NCBI RefSeq assembly: GCF_040689395.1 | Contig: NZ_JBFAZX010000002.1 | Span: 434,001-498,000, forward strand | DNA from: Dactylosporangium sp040689395 | GTDB taxonomy: Bacteria > Actinomycetota > Actinomycetes > Mycobacteriales > Micromonosporaceae | Direction of reading: 5' to 3' | Length of the DNA stretch: 64,000 nucleotides | Shown here: positions 35,001 through 42,451 of the stretch, in pieces | How the letters are laid out: each line of letters opens with the position of its first letter | How positions within the stretch are numbered: position 1 is the stretch's first letter | Made by a program: the position numbers and the translations under genes | The notes under the pieces: generated by a model | The model's database searches: none | What the model was told of the DNA's origin: nothing | Seen by the model: only the letters and a program-made list of their open reading frames with translations

Positions 35001-35686
35001 GTCGCGTCGGCCGCGCCGGTCGGGTCCGCGCCCTTGCTGGTCACCGAGACCGAGCCGCTGGGCTGGGACAGCGCCGGCCCGACGTTCTCGAAGTCGGCGA
35101 AGTCGATGGTGTACGACGACGCGGTCGAGTCGGCGTCGACCTGCAGCCGGAACTTGGTGCCGGCCGGGTAGGTGGTCGGGAAGAGCCGGTTCACCTCGTC
35201 GTAGAAGTGGTGGGCGTTGCTGCCCGGCGTGTTGGTGAACGGGTAGCCGCCGTAGAACCAGCTGTAGGCGTTGGTCAGGGTGAAGTTCGTGCTGCGGGTG
35301 CCGTCGATGTACAGCGACAGCGGCGCCGTGTACACCGAGCCGTTGCCGGTGTCCGGGATGCTGTAGCGGAACACGATCGAGTTCGTCGCGACGGGGGTGG
35401 TGAACTCGACATACTTGCCGGTGCCCTGCAGGGTCACCGCCTTGCGGTAAGACGCCTCGGCGGCCAGCGTGTTGTAGGCGGCGCTGGGCCCGATGATCGT
35501 TCCGTTGGTGGGGGAGTTCTCGGCCTGCACCTCGACGTAGGGCAGGGTCGCGCCGACGCCGCCGGTCGCGGCCGCGAGGGCCGGTGTCGCCACGGCGACG
35601 GCCACGCCGGCGGCGGCCAGCGCGGTACCGGCGACGAGGGCGGCGGTTCGCGCCCGAGGTCGCACTGTTCGGGTATGCCGGAGCAT
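32093..35686 (-). CDS. Secreted GH87-type alpha-1,3-glucanase (mutanase/mycodextranase) with discoidin modules
   Basis: A 1197-residue exoenzyme with a signal peptide (charged n-region, hydrophobic core to PALA about residue 38). A CBM6/35-like module follows (VEVQAENSPTNGTIIGPSAA, VRYSIP-type strand). Then comes a right-handed beta-helix of about 400 residues (VTSKGADPTGAADATAAF, TADGVNFHNGVTNSKVTNSD, RNAGDDGLAMWAEQ) matching GH87 catalytic domains, the paired Asp in GDDGLAMW being the likely catalytic site. The C-terminal half alternates choice-of-anchor-D beta-sandwiches (CGSSIAAGASCTVNVTF) with two F5/8-type C modules (YWES.NNAFPQWVQVDLG). It should hydrolyse fungal or dextran-like alpha-1,3-glucan outside the cell. 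Confidence 0.82.
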   Translation of the reverse strand: MLRHTRTVRPRARTAALVAGTALAAAGVAVAVATPALAAATGGVGATLPYVEVQAENSPTNGTIIGPSAAYNTLAAEASYRKAVTLQGTGKYVEFTTPVATNSIVFRYSIPDTGNGSVYTAPLSLYIDGTRSTNFTLTNAYSWFYGGYPFTNTPGSNAHHFYDEVNRLFPTTYPAGTKFRLQVDADSTASSYTIDFADFENVGPALSQPSGSVSVTSKGADPTGAADATAAFNSAIAAAGPGGTVWIPEGTFRIPGSNPGCGMSCSHIILNNVTIKGAGMWRSKIVGNAPGFYGGWAPNGGTNVHLSDFAIFGNVQERNDGDQVNGIGGALSNSTVDRLWIEHLKVGAWMDGPFDNLVFNQMRLRNYTADGVNFHNGVTNSKVTNSDVRNAGDDGLAMWAEQNADANNSFDHNTVQYPILANGIAIYGGHDNFVTDNRVIDSGLSQGGGIHVAQRFASTQLGRTDVLRNTIIRSGSLDPNWNFGVGALWFDARDGGMTGLTNVDNILIQQSPFEAIQFVSGSNISNVKINNATIQNTGSWAIQLQVGGAATISNSTATGVQAPAAIYNCGVGFTLTDGGNNSGLSGSACQNISNPAFPPYLPDNGSNINVSPNALGFGSVVTGSTSAAQAVTVTNSGTAAAPVGTIAVSGDFAQTNTCGSSIAAGASCTVNVTFRPTVAGSRTGSLTITASGITNTVPLSGTGVAPGPIVSANPGSLSFGGTVVGSSAATQTVTLSNTGTTAAAVSGIAASGDFSQTNTCGSSIAVGGSCTVTVKFTPAASGARTGSLTVTSNANNSPAVVSLSGSGIGTDTNIALNRPVTASSQVNGTQAAATATDGNAATYWESNNNAFPQWIQVDLGAATSIGKVTLKLPPATAWATRTQTLSIQGSTDGSNFSTLSASAGRTFNPATGNTVEITVPATSVRYVRVNVTANTGWPAAQLAEFEVYPGGGGTVNAPVLATSASSLTFASQALNTTSASQAVTITNTGTAAASVSAVTTSGDFSQTNNCGSVAVGASCVVNVSFRPTASGTRSGTLTVTSNASNSPATVELSGTGAGTTSTNLAAGRPTSESSHNQGYASGNVTDADQNTYWESANNAFPQWVQVDLGSAQSASRIVLQLPANWGARTQRIQVQSSTDGSTFTEIKAAADYSFAPGANNTVTITFGATSQRYFRLNISSNTGWPAGQLSSFQVWNS

Positions 35687-35911
35687 GGGTGCTCACTTTC
35701 GACGAGCCGGCACACGACCCATCGCCCGGCGGCCCGCGGTCGGCGGTTTCGAGGCGCGTCGGTGGGTCTTGTCGCGGGTCGGTGCGGCGGGGGCGGGGAC
35801 AGGGCCGTTGGATCGGCCGCTTGGGTGCACCGGGTCGGCGGATTGTCGGTGCAAGAGGGACGGTAGCCCCGCCGACACCCGCGCGCAATATCCAGACGCA
35901 TCCCTGTTTGA

Positions 35912-35941
35912 TTCTTACTCGCGCTCGCAAGAGCGTGACAA
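35912..35941 (-). promoter_or_regulatory. GH87 promoter with an operator-like repeat inside the spacer
   Basis: On the minus strand TTGTCA (35941-35936) and TAAGAA (35917-35912) are separated by 18 bases. The spacer is largely filled by the inverted repeat CGCTC-TTGC-GAGCG (35922-35935). A repressor bound there would block RNA polymerase directly. The repeat contains the CTTGC core also seen upstream of the amylase and propeller genes. The transcript would carry a leader of about 220 bases. Confidence 0.55.
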
Positions 35942-36294
35942 CGGGACTGCGACGCCGAGCGATTTATGGTGATTCGGTCAGGCTCGTACCGGTGGCGGAG
36001 ATGGCGACGACCCAGCCGCCGTTGCTCAACCCTGGGCGGCACCGCCACGGTCCACGCTCCTTCCCCGGCGAGCCGGAGGCCTGGGCGGCCCTGGCTTGGA
36101 TCGCCGGCCTCGCCGACGTCGTCGGCCGAGCAGGACAAGGCGCAGGCAGGAGCCTGGCCGGCCGGCAGCCAGGGCGGCGCGGACGGCGGCGACGCGGACT
36201 TCAGGCTCGGCGTCGCCGCCGGGCAGGTAGCAACACCGCGTTTCGGCATCCTAGGAGGCTAGGACCAAACCCCGGGAACGAGTGCCCGGTTCGC

Positions 36295-36348
36295 CGTGAT
36301 CACGGAGTGAAAACGCACAAGAAGCAGCACGTTCGCTCCGGGATCACG
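36295..36348. repeat. Palindromic dispersed repeat, copy 1
   Basis: Arms CGTGATCACGGAGTGAAA (36295-36312) and GTTCGCTCCGGGATCACG (36331-36348) flank an 18-base loop. A second copy lies at 43468-43521; over 62 aligned bases (36290-36351 and 43463-43524) I count about 51 identities, with the same arm and loop lengths. Both copies are intergenic, downstream of sugar-metabolism operons. Confidence 0.75.
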
Positions 36349-36475
36349 GAAAACCCGCCGCGACCTGGTCGAGGACCGTGCGGGCGATCTTGTACGGCAC
36401 GCTCGCACCACATCGGCCGCAGGTTGGCCCGGATGAAACGGTCCTTCGCCCGCCCGGCACCGGAGCAGGCCCGGG

Positions 36476-36515
36476 GGTCCGTGTCGCCCGTCGGCGCCGT
36501 CGGGCGACACGGACC
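36476..36515 (-). terminator. Hairpin terminator after murQ
   Basis: GGTCCGTGTCGCCCG (36476-36490) pairs perfectly over 15 bases with 36501-36515 around a 10-base loop. It begins 3 bases beyond the murQ stop codon on the minus strand. Confidence 0.85.
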
Positions 36516-36517
36516 GG

Positions 36518-37447
36518 TTACGTCTGCCGCGACAGGGCGGCCAGCGCGGCCCGGGTGTGGCCGTCCGCGGCCGCGAGCGCGGCGCGGGCCTCCCCCGGCC
36601 CGGTGCCGGCGAGCAGGGTGACCAGCGCCGTCTTCAGCTCGCCGCCGGCCGCGCTCAGGGCGGCGGCGCAGGCCTGCGGCGCGGCTCCCGTCGCCTCGGC
36701 CAGGATCGCCAGCGTGCGGCCGCGCAGCTTGGCGTTGGTGGCGCGCAGGTCGACCATGAGGTTCGAGTACGTGTGGCCCAGGCGCACCAGGACCGCGGTG
36801 GAGAAGGTGTGCAGCACCAGCTTCTGGGCCGTGCCGGCCTTCATCCGGGTCGAGCCCGTGATCACCTCCGGGCCGGTGTCCACCACCACGCACACGTCGC
36901 GGCCGGCGGCGAGCGGGGCGGCCGGGTTCGACGTCACCAGCACGGTCGCGGCGCCGGCGGCCGCGGCCGCGGCGAAGGCGCCGGCCAGATACGGGGTGCG
37001 CCCGCTCGCGGCCAGCCCGACGAGCACGTCGCCGGCGGCGATGGCGGCGGCAAGCTCGGCGCGGGCGCGCCCGGCGTCGTCCTCGACCGCCTCCAGCGCG
37101 GCGCGCAGCGCGGCGTCGCCGCCGGCGATGTGGGCCACGAAGCGGTCCGGGGGCACACCGAACGTCGGCGGGATCTCGGCCGCGTCCAGCACCGCAAGGC
37201 GGCCCGACGAGCCGGCCCCGGCGTAGTGGACGCGGCCGCCGCGGCGCAGGGCGGCGACGGTCAGGTCGACCGCCAGGGCCAGGTCCGGCAGCGCGGCGGC
37301 CACCGCGCCCGGCACGGTCGCGTCGGCGGCGTGGATGCGGGCCAGCAGCTCGGGCGTGTCCAGCAGGTCGAGGTCCACCGTGGCCGGATCGCGCAGCTCG
37401 GTCGGCGACCGCACGAAGACCGGATCGCCCGGTGCAACGCCGCTCAC
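36518..37447 (-). CDS. murQ: N-acetylmuramic acid 6-phosphate etherase
   Basis: A 309-residue SIS-domain enzyme. It has the MurQ signature GAGSSGRLAVLDAAEIPPTF, VAHIAGGDAALRAALE, LVGLAASGRTPYLAGAF and ITGSTRMKAGTAQKLVLH. It cleaves the D-lactyl ether of MurNAc-6-phosphate to GlcNAc-6-phosphate in cell-wall recycling. The GTG at 37447 overlaps the stop of the upstream kinase gene (GTGA 37444-37447), so the two are coupled. That kinase presumably makes the sugar phosphate used here. A perfect hairpin follows the stop. Confidence 0.95.
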   Translation of the reverse strand: MSGVAPGDPVFVRSPTELRDPATVDLDLLDTPELLARIHAADATVPGAVAAALPDLALAVDLTVAALRRGGRVHYAGAGSSGRLAVLDAAEIPPTFGVPPDRFVAHIAGGDAALRAALEAVEDDAGRARAELAAAIAAGDVLVGLAASGRTPYLAGAFAAAAAAGAATVLVTSNPAAPLAAGRDVCVVVDTGPEVITGSTRMKAGTAQKLVLHTFSTAVLVRLGHTYSNLMVDLRATNAKLRGRTLAILAEATGAAPQACAAALSAAGGELKTALVTLLAGTGPGEARAALAAADGHTRAALAALSRQT

Positions 37448-38193
37448 GCGCCCATCAGCTTCCAGGCGCGGGAGCCGCCCAGCACGCCGGCCGTGTTCGG
37501 CACGATCGTCACGTCGGGGCCCAGCCGCTCGAGCGTGGGCGCGTCGATGAGCGCCGAGTTTCCGCCGCCGATGTAGAGCCGGTCCCAGCGGAACACCGGG
37601 CGCAGCCCGTCGACCACCCGCCGCACGCGGCGCGACCAGCGGGCATTGCCGAGCTCGCGGCGCTGAATCTCGCCGATGTACGTATCGTAGGTGCGCTTGC
37701 GGCGGATCGGCCCGTGGGACAGCTCGAGGTGGGGGGCGAGGACCCCGTCGTCGAACAGCGCGTTGCCCAGGCCGGTACCCAGCGTGAGCACCAACTCGAG
37801 GCCGGTGCCGACGACCAGGCCGGCGCCGTGCACCTCGGCGTCGTTGAGCACCAGCACGGGCCGGCCGAAGGCGCGGTTGAGCGCGGCGCGCGCGTCGTAG
37901 CCGGTCCACGCCGCGTACAGCTCGGGGTCGACCGTGGTGTGCGGTCCGGCCTTCGTGACGTAGTGCGGGGTGGCGACCACCACCCCGTGGCGGATCATGC
38001 CAGGCAGGCCGATCGTGGCGCGGTCCGCCGCCGGCAGCTGCCCCTCGATGTCGAGCAGGGCGCTCACGAACCGGCCGGGCGGAAACGGATACGGCGTCGG
38101 GACCCGGATCGGCCCGCCGACCAACGCGTCGGAGTCGTCGACCACGGCCGCCTTGAGGCCGCCGCCGCCACAGTCGATCGTCAGCGTGTTCAC
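37444..38193 (-). CDS. ROK/polyphosphate-glucokinase-like sugar kinase
   Basis: A 249-residue actin-fold kinase. The phosphate-1 loop is LTIDCGGGGLKAAVVD, the catalytic Asp is in LVLNDAEVHGAG, and the phosphate-2 loop is LTLGTGLGNALFDDG. LELSHGPIRRKRTYDTYIG and RLYIGGGNSALID resemble polyphosphate/ATP glucokinases. The GTG start at 38193 gives the standard N-terminus. Being coupled to murQ, it may phosphorylate amino sugars such as MurNAc or GlcNAc, although the PPGK likeness also fits glucose from the amylase and glucanase. The substrate is undetermined. Confidence 0.82.
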   Translation of the reverse strand: MNTLTIDCGGGGLKAAVVDDSDALVGGPIRVPTPYPFPPGRFVSALLDIEGQLPAADRATIGLPGMIRHGVVVATPHYVTKAGPHTTVDPELYAAWTGYDARAALNRAFGRPVLVLNDAEVHGAGLVVGTGLELVLTLGTGLGNALFDDGVLAPHLELSHGPIRRKRTYDTYIGEIQRRELGNARWSRRVRRVVDGLRPVFRWDRLYIGGGNSALIDAPTLERLGPDVTIVPNTAGVLGGSRAWKLMGA

Positions 38194-38359
38194 CACCCGG
38201 TGGATTGTGCGGCACGCGCCCGACGCGCGCCGCACCGACCGCGAAAAAGCCGCGCTGATCACCAGCGGTACCACTCGGCGCGCGGGCGGCCCGCAGGACT
38301 GGCCGAACCGGCTCGCATCGCCGATAATCGATGTTTTGGGCCGCCCGGAATCCCGGGCT

Positions 38360-38393
38360 CCTGCACGCCGCCTCCGCCACGGCGGCGTGCAGG
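38360..38393. terminator. Perfect 13-bp hairpin in the divergent kinase intergenic region
   Basis: CCTGCACGCCGCC (38360-38372) pairs exactly with GGCGGCGTGCAGG (38381-38393) around an 8-base loop, 50 bases before the ROK kinase start. It is too far upstream to be that gene's own terminator. It may be an attenuator in its leader or an extragenic palindrome. Confidence 0.5.
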
Positions 38394-38442
38394 CCCCCGG
38401 CGGCGGTACGGTAGCGCTACTGATCTCGGCGAGGACGGCGGC

Positions 38443-39231
38443 GTGACGAGCCTGGCTCTGGACATCGGCGGGACGTGGACGCGCATCGGGTCCGCCGCGC
38501 GCTTGCGCACCGACCCCGACTACGACCGGCAGCTGGCGGCGATCGCCGCCGCCGTGCCGCCCGGGCCGGAGCCCGCCGGGGTCTCGTTCTGCGGCCGGGT
38601 CACGCCGGACGGCACGGTGCGGGTGGCGCTGAACCTGCGCGCGTACGAGGGGCGCCCACTCGCCCGCGACCTGGCCGAGGCCCTGGGCCGCCCGGTGCGC
38701 GTGGCCCACGACGCGACGTGCGGGCTGCTGGGCGAGGCCACCTCCGGCGCGCTGCGCGGCGTCGAGCGCTGCGGCTACCTCACCCTGTCCACCGGCGTGG
38801 GCGCCGCGTTGCGCCTGGGCGGGGTGTACCTCACGACCGAGGCCGGCCACCAGCTGGTCGCGGGCAACGACCTGCCGTGCGAGTGCGGCCAGACCGGCTG
38901 CCTGCAGACCCTCACCGGCGGCGACGCGCTGCGCCGGCGGCTCGGCCGGCCCCTGGAGTCCGTCGAGGACGCTTCCTTCTGGCGGGCGTACGCCGGGAGC
39001 CTGGCCCTCGGCGTCGCCAACTTCGCACTGTCGGCGGGCCTTGCGGCGGTGGCCATCGGCGGCGCCGTCGCGCTGCGCCGGGCGGAGCTATGGCCGGTGC
39101 TGCGGGCCGAGCTGGCGCGCGTGGCGACCTACCAGCCGGTGCGGGTCGTCCCGGCCGCGCTCGGCGAAGCGGCCCCGCTGGAGGGCGCGCGGGCGCTGTC
39201 GTTCCTGCCGGAGGGCGCCGTGCTGCACTGA
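38443..39231 (+). CDS. ROK family sugar kinase
   Basis: A 262-residue ROK kinase without an HTH. LALDIGGTWTRIGSAA is the nucleotide loop, VAHDATCGLLGEA carries the catalytic Asp, LSTGVGAALRLGGVY is the second phosphate loop, and CECGQTGCLQTL is the zinc site (C-x-C-G-x-x-G-C). It phosphorylates a hexose or N-acetylhexosamine. The GTG at 38443 has GAGGA upstream. It is divergent from the murQ-kinase pair, so this intergenic region controls two amino-sugar/hexose operons. Confidence 0.9.
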   Translation: MTSLALDIGGTWTRIGSAARLRTDPDYDRQLAAIAAAVPPGPEPAGVSFCGRVTPDGTVRVALNLRAYEGRPLARDLAEALGRPVRVAHDATCGLLGEATSGALRGVERCGYLTLSTGVGAALRLGGVYLTTEAGHQLVAGNDLPCECGQTGCLQTLTGGDALRRRLGRPLESVEDASFWRAYAGSLALGVANFALSAGLAAVAIGGAVALRRAELWPVLRAELARVATYQPVRVVPAALGEAAPLEGARALSFLPEGAVLH

Positions 39232-39268
39232 GGGGGATCAGCTCGGCACCCCGGCCCTACCACTACGG

Positions 39269-39694
39269 TCAGGCGGGGTGTACGGCCCAGGGCTGGGTCT
39301 TCAGGCCGCCGCGGCCGTCGATGCCGGTCTTGATGCGCTCGCCCGTCTCGTGGGAGATGCCCGGGGCCTGCCAGGTCGGCACCTCGACCGCGGTGGCGCG
39401 GACCTTCTCGTCGTCGGTGCCGCTGTAGTCGACTCGGACGACCGCCGTGCCGGTGCCGGTCTCCAGCAGCAGGAAGACCTGGCCGTCGGCGGGCAGCGGC
39501 GGGGTGCGCCGGCCCAGGTCGATGCAGCTGGTCACCTCGCCGAACGGCGACGACCTGGCGATCAGCCCGCAGGCCTGCGGCTCCTGCCGGGCGAGGAAGG
39601 CCGAGCGCTGCGGGAAGCCCAGCGCGAACGGGCCGCCGACGCATACCAGGACGGCCGCGGCCGCGGCGCCGATTGCCCATCCGAGACGATTCAT
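39269..39694 (-). CDS. Small membrane-anchored or secreted protein of unknown function
   Basis: A 141-residue protein with one N-terminal hydrophobic segment (LGWAIGAAAAAVLVCVGGPFAL) that could be an uncleaved signal anchor, then a short soluble domain (CGLIARSSPFGEVTSCIDLG, GQVFLLLETGTGTAVVRVDYSG). Two Cys residues about 17 apart could form an extracytoplasmic disulfide. I do not recognise the family. It ends 38 bases from the convergent ROK kinase gene. Confidence 0.65.
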   Translation of the reverse strand: MNRLGWAIGAAAAAVLVCVGGPFALGFPQRSAFLARQEPQACGLIARSSPFGEVTSCIDLGRRTPPLPADGQVFLLLETGTGTAVVRVDYSGTDDEKVRATAVEVPTWQAPGISHETGERIKTGIDGRGGLKTQPWAVHPA

Positions 39695-39785
39695 GCCGAC
39701 ATTGTTAGCAGAGTCTCGGTCGTGGCGAATATCCCGGGCCGCGTGACGGCGGGCCGGGCGAGCCGCTCGCGCGTCAGGTAGGCGT

Positions 39786-40028
39786 TCACCGCGTCGCCGC
39801 CAGCAGACCCTCCGTGGGGTCGGCCGGGCCGAGGAGCACCTCGACGGGCACGTCCAGGTCGTCGGCGGCCTCGACCGTGGCGAGGATGGCGCCGACCACC
39901 CGCGGGTCGAGCCGGGTGGCGCCGCGCAGGTCGATGACGATGGGAGCGCCCATGGATCTGCCGGCGGACGGCCGCAGGCCCGGTGGCCAGCACCAATCAT
40001 CAGACAACACCCGGAGCGACGCTTCCAT
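39786..40028 (-). CDS. Short STAS-like domain protein
   Basis: About 80 residues. The core PIVIDLRGATRLDPRVVGAILATVEAADD and VPVEVLLGP strand match the middle of an anti-sigma-factor antagonist (STAS) domain, with the usual phospho-Ser position occupied by Asp/Arg. The domain is shorter than normal at both ends. The ATG at 40028 is my choice; a TTG extension to 40103 runs through less GC-biased DNA. It could be a small functional STAS protein or a decayed gene. Confidence 0.45.
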   Translation of the reverse strand: MEASLRVLSDDWCWPPGLRPSAGRSMGAPIVIDLRGATRLDPRVVGAILATVEAADDLDVPVEVLLGPADPTEGLLAATR

Positions 40029-40205
40029 TACACCGTGATAGAAGATCGTCCATTCGTCGGATGTAAGTGGCCGATCGACGCTCGGTAGCGACCTAAGGTT
40101 CAATCACCAAACGATATGTATGCGCAATACGGTCCTCCAGACATGCGTGCGCCGCCCCGCCGGACGGAGTCGCCGCGCCGCGTCGGTGATCCCAGGAGGA
40201 TTGGC

Positions 40206-41468
40206 GTGTGGAAGGGCCGCTTGGCGATCTTGACGATCCTGGTCGTCTCCGTGCTCGCCGGGCTGTCGATGTTCGCCGTGCGTGGTGCCGGCAACAACCA
40301 GCTCGAGGTGTACTCGTGGTGGACCGGCCCCGGTGAGGAGGACGGCCTGGCCGCCATGGCCAAGACCTTCGAGGCCGCCAACCCGGGCGTGCGGTTCGTC
40401 AACGCCGCGGTCTCCGGCGGCGCGGGCTCCAACGCCAAGGCGATCCTCGCCAGCCGGCTGCTGGCGAACGACCCGCCGGACTCCTACCAGCGCCACGCCG
40501 GCCTCGAGCTGCTCGACGACGTGCGCTCCGGCAAGGTCCAGGACCTCACCGAGCTGTACCACGAGCAGGGCTGGACGAAGGTGTTCCCGAAGGGGCTCGT
40601 CGACAACCTGACCATCGACGGCAGGATCTATGCGGTGCCGGTGAACATCCACCGGGCCAATCTCATGTGGTACAGCCTCAAGACCCTGAAGGACCTCGGG
40701 CTCCCCGGGCCGCCGAAGACCTGGGCGGAGTTCCTGCAGCAGGCCGAGGCCATCAAGGCGAAGGGCCGGACGCCTCTCGCGGTCGGCCCGGAGTGGTCGC
40801 AGAAGCACCTGCTGGAGACGGTACTGCTCGGCGAGCTCGGCGCGGACAAGTACGAGCGGCTCTTCAACGGCGGGCTCAGCTGGCTGTCACCGGACGTGAC
40901 CGCCGCGCTCGGCACGTTCGCGAAGGTCCTGGCCGCCTCCGACGTCAAGTCCTCCGCCGGCGACTGGCAGCCCCAGTTGGACAAGGTCCTCTCCGGCTCC
41001 GCCGTCTACGCCGTCATGGGCGACTGGTCCTCGTCCTACCTGGAGCAGTCCAAGAAGCTGCGGTGGAAGACCGACTACGACGTCGCCGCGTCGCCGGGTA
41101 CCGACGGCGTCTACGACTTCCTCTCCGACTCCTTCACCCTGCCGACCGGTGCGCGCCGCCCCGACCTGGCCCGCAAGTGGCTGGTGGAGTGCGGCTCGAC
41201 CGCCGGGCAGAACCTGTTCAACCCGCTGAAGGGCTCCATCCCGGCGCGTACCGACGCCGACGCCGGCCTCTACAAGGGCTACCTCGGCTGGGCGCTGCAA
41301 CAGTGGCGCGACCCCAACACCCGCATCGTCGGCTCGCTGACCCACGGCGTTGTGGCGAACAACGCCTACAACGCGGAGATCGACTCGGCGCTCGGCCTGT
41401 TCGTCCAGCACGGCGACCAGGGGAAGTTCGCCCGGACCGTCGAGCAGCAGTTCCGGGAGACGCAGTGA
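40206..41468 (+). CDS. Sugar ABC transporter substrate-binding protein
   Basis: A 420-residue family-1 extracellular binding protein. LEVYSWWTGPGEEDGLAAMAKTFE, IYAVPVNIHRANLMWYS, KTWAEFLQQAEAIK and GVVANNAYNAEIDSAL are typical of oligosaccharide-binding components. The GTG at 40206 is preceded at ideal distance by AGGAGG, so the apparent 30-residue upstream extension is rejected. The N-terminal hydrophobic stretch (LAILTILVVSVLAGLSMFAV) has no lipobox Cys, unusual for a Gram-positive binding protein, so it is probably membrane-anchored by an uncleaved segment. It overlaps the first permease gene (GTGA). Confidence 0.93.
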   Translation: MWKGRLAILTILVVSVLAGLSMFAVRGAGNNQLEVYSWWTGPGEEDGLAAMAKTFEAANPGVRFVNAAVSGGAGSNAKAILASRLLANDPPDSYQRHAGLELLDDVRSGKVQDLTELYHEQGWTKVFPKGLVDNLTIDGRIYAVPVNIHRANLMWYSLKTLKDLGLPGPPKTWAEFLQQAEAIKAKGRTPLAVGPEWSQKHLLETVLLGELGADKYERLFNGGLSWLSPDVTAALGTFAKVLAASDVKSSAGDWQPQLDKVLSGSAVYAVMGDWSSSYLEQSKKLRWKTDYDVAASPGTDGVYDFLSDSFTLPTGARRPDLARKWLVECGSTAGQNLFNPLKGSIPARTDADAGLYKGYLGWALQQWRDPNTRIVGSLTHGVVANNAYNAEIDSALGLFVQHGDQGKFARTVEQQFRETQ

Positions 41469-42451
41469 CCTCGGTTGATCGATCCGGCCCGGCCGCCCAC
41501 GTGGCGCGCCACTCCTCGGAGCCGGCCCGGCCGGTGTTCGTGCCGCCGCGGCGCCGCCCCCGCAAGCAGCGCGGCCCACGCTGGCTGCCCGGCCTGGTGC
41601 TGGTCTCCCCGTCGCTGATCCTCATCGGCGTGTTCGTGTACGGGTTCCTGGGCTGGAACGTTCGCGTGTCGTTCACGAACTGGCGGGGGCTCTCCCCCAA
41701 GTACCACTTCGTGGGCCTGTCCAACTACACGGCGCTGCTGCGCGACGAGCGCTTCCGCGCCGACATGCGCAACCTGGTCATCTTCACGCTCGTGTTCGTC
41801 GCGGGCGCGATGCTGCTCGGGTTCCTCATGGCGATGCTGCTGGACCGGGGCGTGCGCGGCGAGGCCTTCCTGCGCGGCGTGTACCTGTTCCCGATGGCCA
41901 TCTCGTTCATCGCGACCGCGATCGTGTGGCGGTGGCTGCTGGACAACGGCTCGGGCGCCGACACCGCCGGCATCAACAAGCTCCTCGCCGGCGTCGGACT
42001 GGGCTTCCTGCGCAGCGACTGGCACAAGTCGGACTCGATCTGGGCGATCTCCGCCGTGGCCCTGCCGGCCGGCTGGGCGCTGTCCGGCTACGTCATGGCG
42101 CTGTTCCTGGCCGGGATGCGCGGCGTGAACGAGACGCTGCGCGAGTCCGCGCGGATGGACGGCGCGAGCGAGGTCCAGATCTTCTGGTACATCGTGCGGC
42201 CCGCGCTGCGCCCGGTGACGTTCAGCGCGCTGCTCATCATGGTGCACATCTCGCTGAAGACCTTCGACCTGCTGTACGCGCTGGACCAGGGCAACCTGCG
42301 CATCGACACGCCGTCGCTGTACATGTGGTTCACCACGTTCGACGGCGGCTTCTACGACCGCGGCGCCACGATCGCCACGGTCCTGCTCATCGGGGTGGCC
42401 CTCGTGGTCGGCCCATACGTCTGGTACAGCCTGCGCACGGAACGGCGGTGA
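41465..42451 (+). CDS. Sugar ABC transporter permease (MalF type)
   Basis: A 328-residue permease with six predicted helices after a basic N-terminal extension. The EAA loop is GMRGVNETLRESARMDGASEVQIFWYIVRP, which docks the ATPase. The GTG start overlaps the stop of the binding-protein gene (41465-41468), and the stop overlaps the next permease start, so all three are co-translated. No ATPase gene is in the window; a shared MsiK-like ATPase elsewhere is usual in actinomycetes. Confidence 0.93.
   Translation: MTSVDRSGPAAHVARHSSEPARPVFVPPRRRPRKQRGPRWLPGLVLVSPSLILIGVFVYGFLGWNVRVSFTNWRGLSPKYHFVGLSNYTALLRDERFRADMRNLVIFTLVFVAGAMLLGFLMAMLLDRGVRGEAFLRGVYLFPMAISFIATAIVWRWLLDNGSGADTAGINKLLAGVGLGFLRSDWHKSDSIWAISAVALPAGWALSGYVMALFLAGMRGVNETLRESARMDGASEVQIFWYIVRPALRPVTFSALLIMVHISLKTFDLLYALDQGNLRIDTPSLYMWFTTFDGGFYDRGATIATVLLIGVALVVGPYVWYSLRTERR

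Larger units (their letters stand above)
35687..36517. other. Gene-free 831-base region between the GH87 and murQ genes
   Basis: The right edge holds the murQ terminator, then a palindromic repeat copy near 36295-36348. The left part holds the GH87 promoter and a leader of about 220 bases. Between 35960 and 36290 I see no credible gene: the open frames there have weak third-position GC bias and no recognisable product. Confidence 0.6.

Noticed and set aside
32012..35866. A 1284-codon plus-strand open frame
   Set aside because: It is antisense to the GH87 gene; the translation is Arg/Val/Gly/Asp-rich without domain or signal peptide.
35434..36249. A 271-codon minus-strand frame upstream of the GH87 gene
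   Set aside because: Its first half has no recognisable family or normal codon-position GC pattern and its second half overlaps the GH87 start out of frame; I treat the stretch as non-coding.
38360..38393. Riboswitch in the leader of the ROK kinase
   Set aside because: Only a single simple hairpin is visible, with no conserved aptamer core; a plain hairpin is the safer description.
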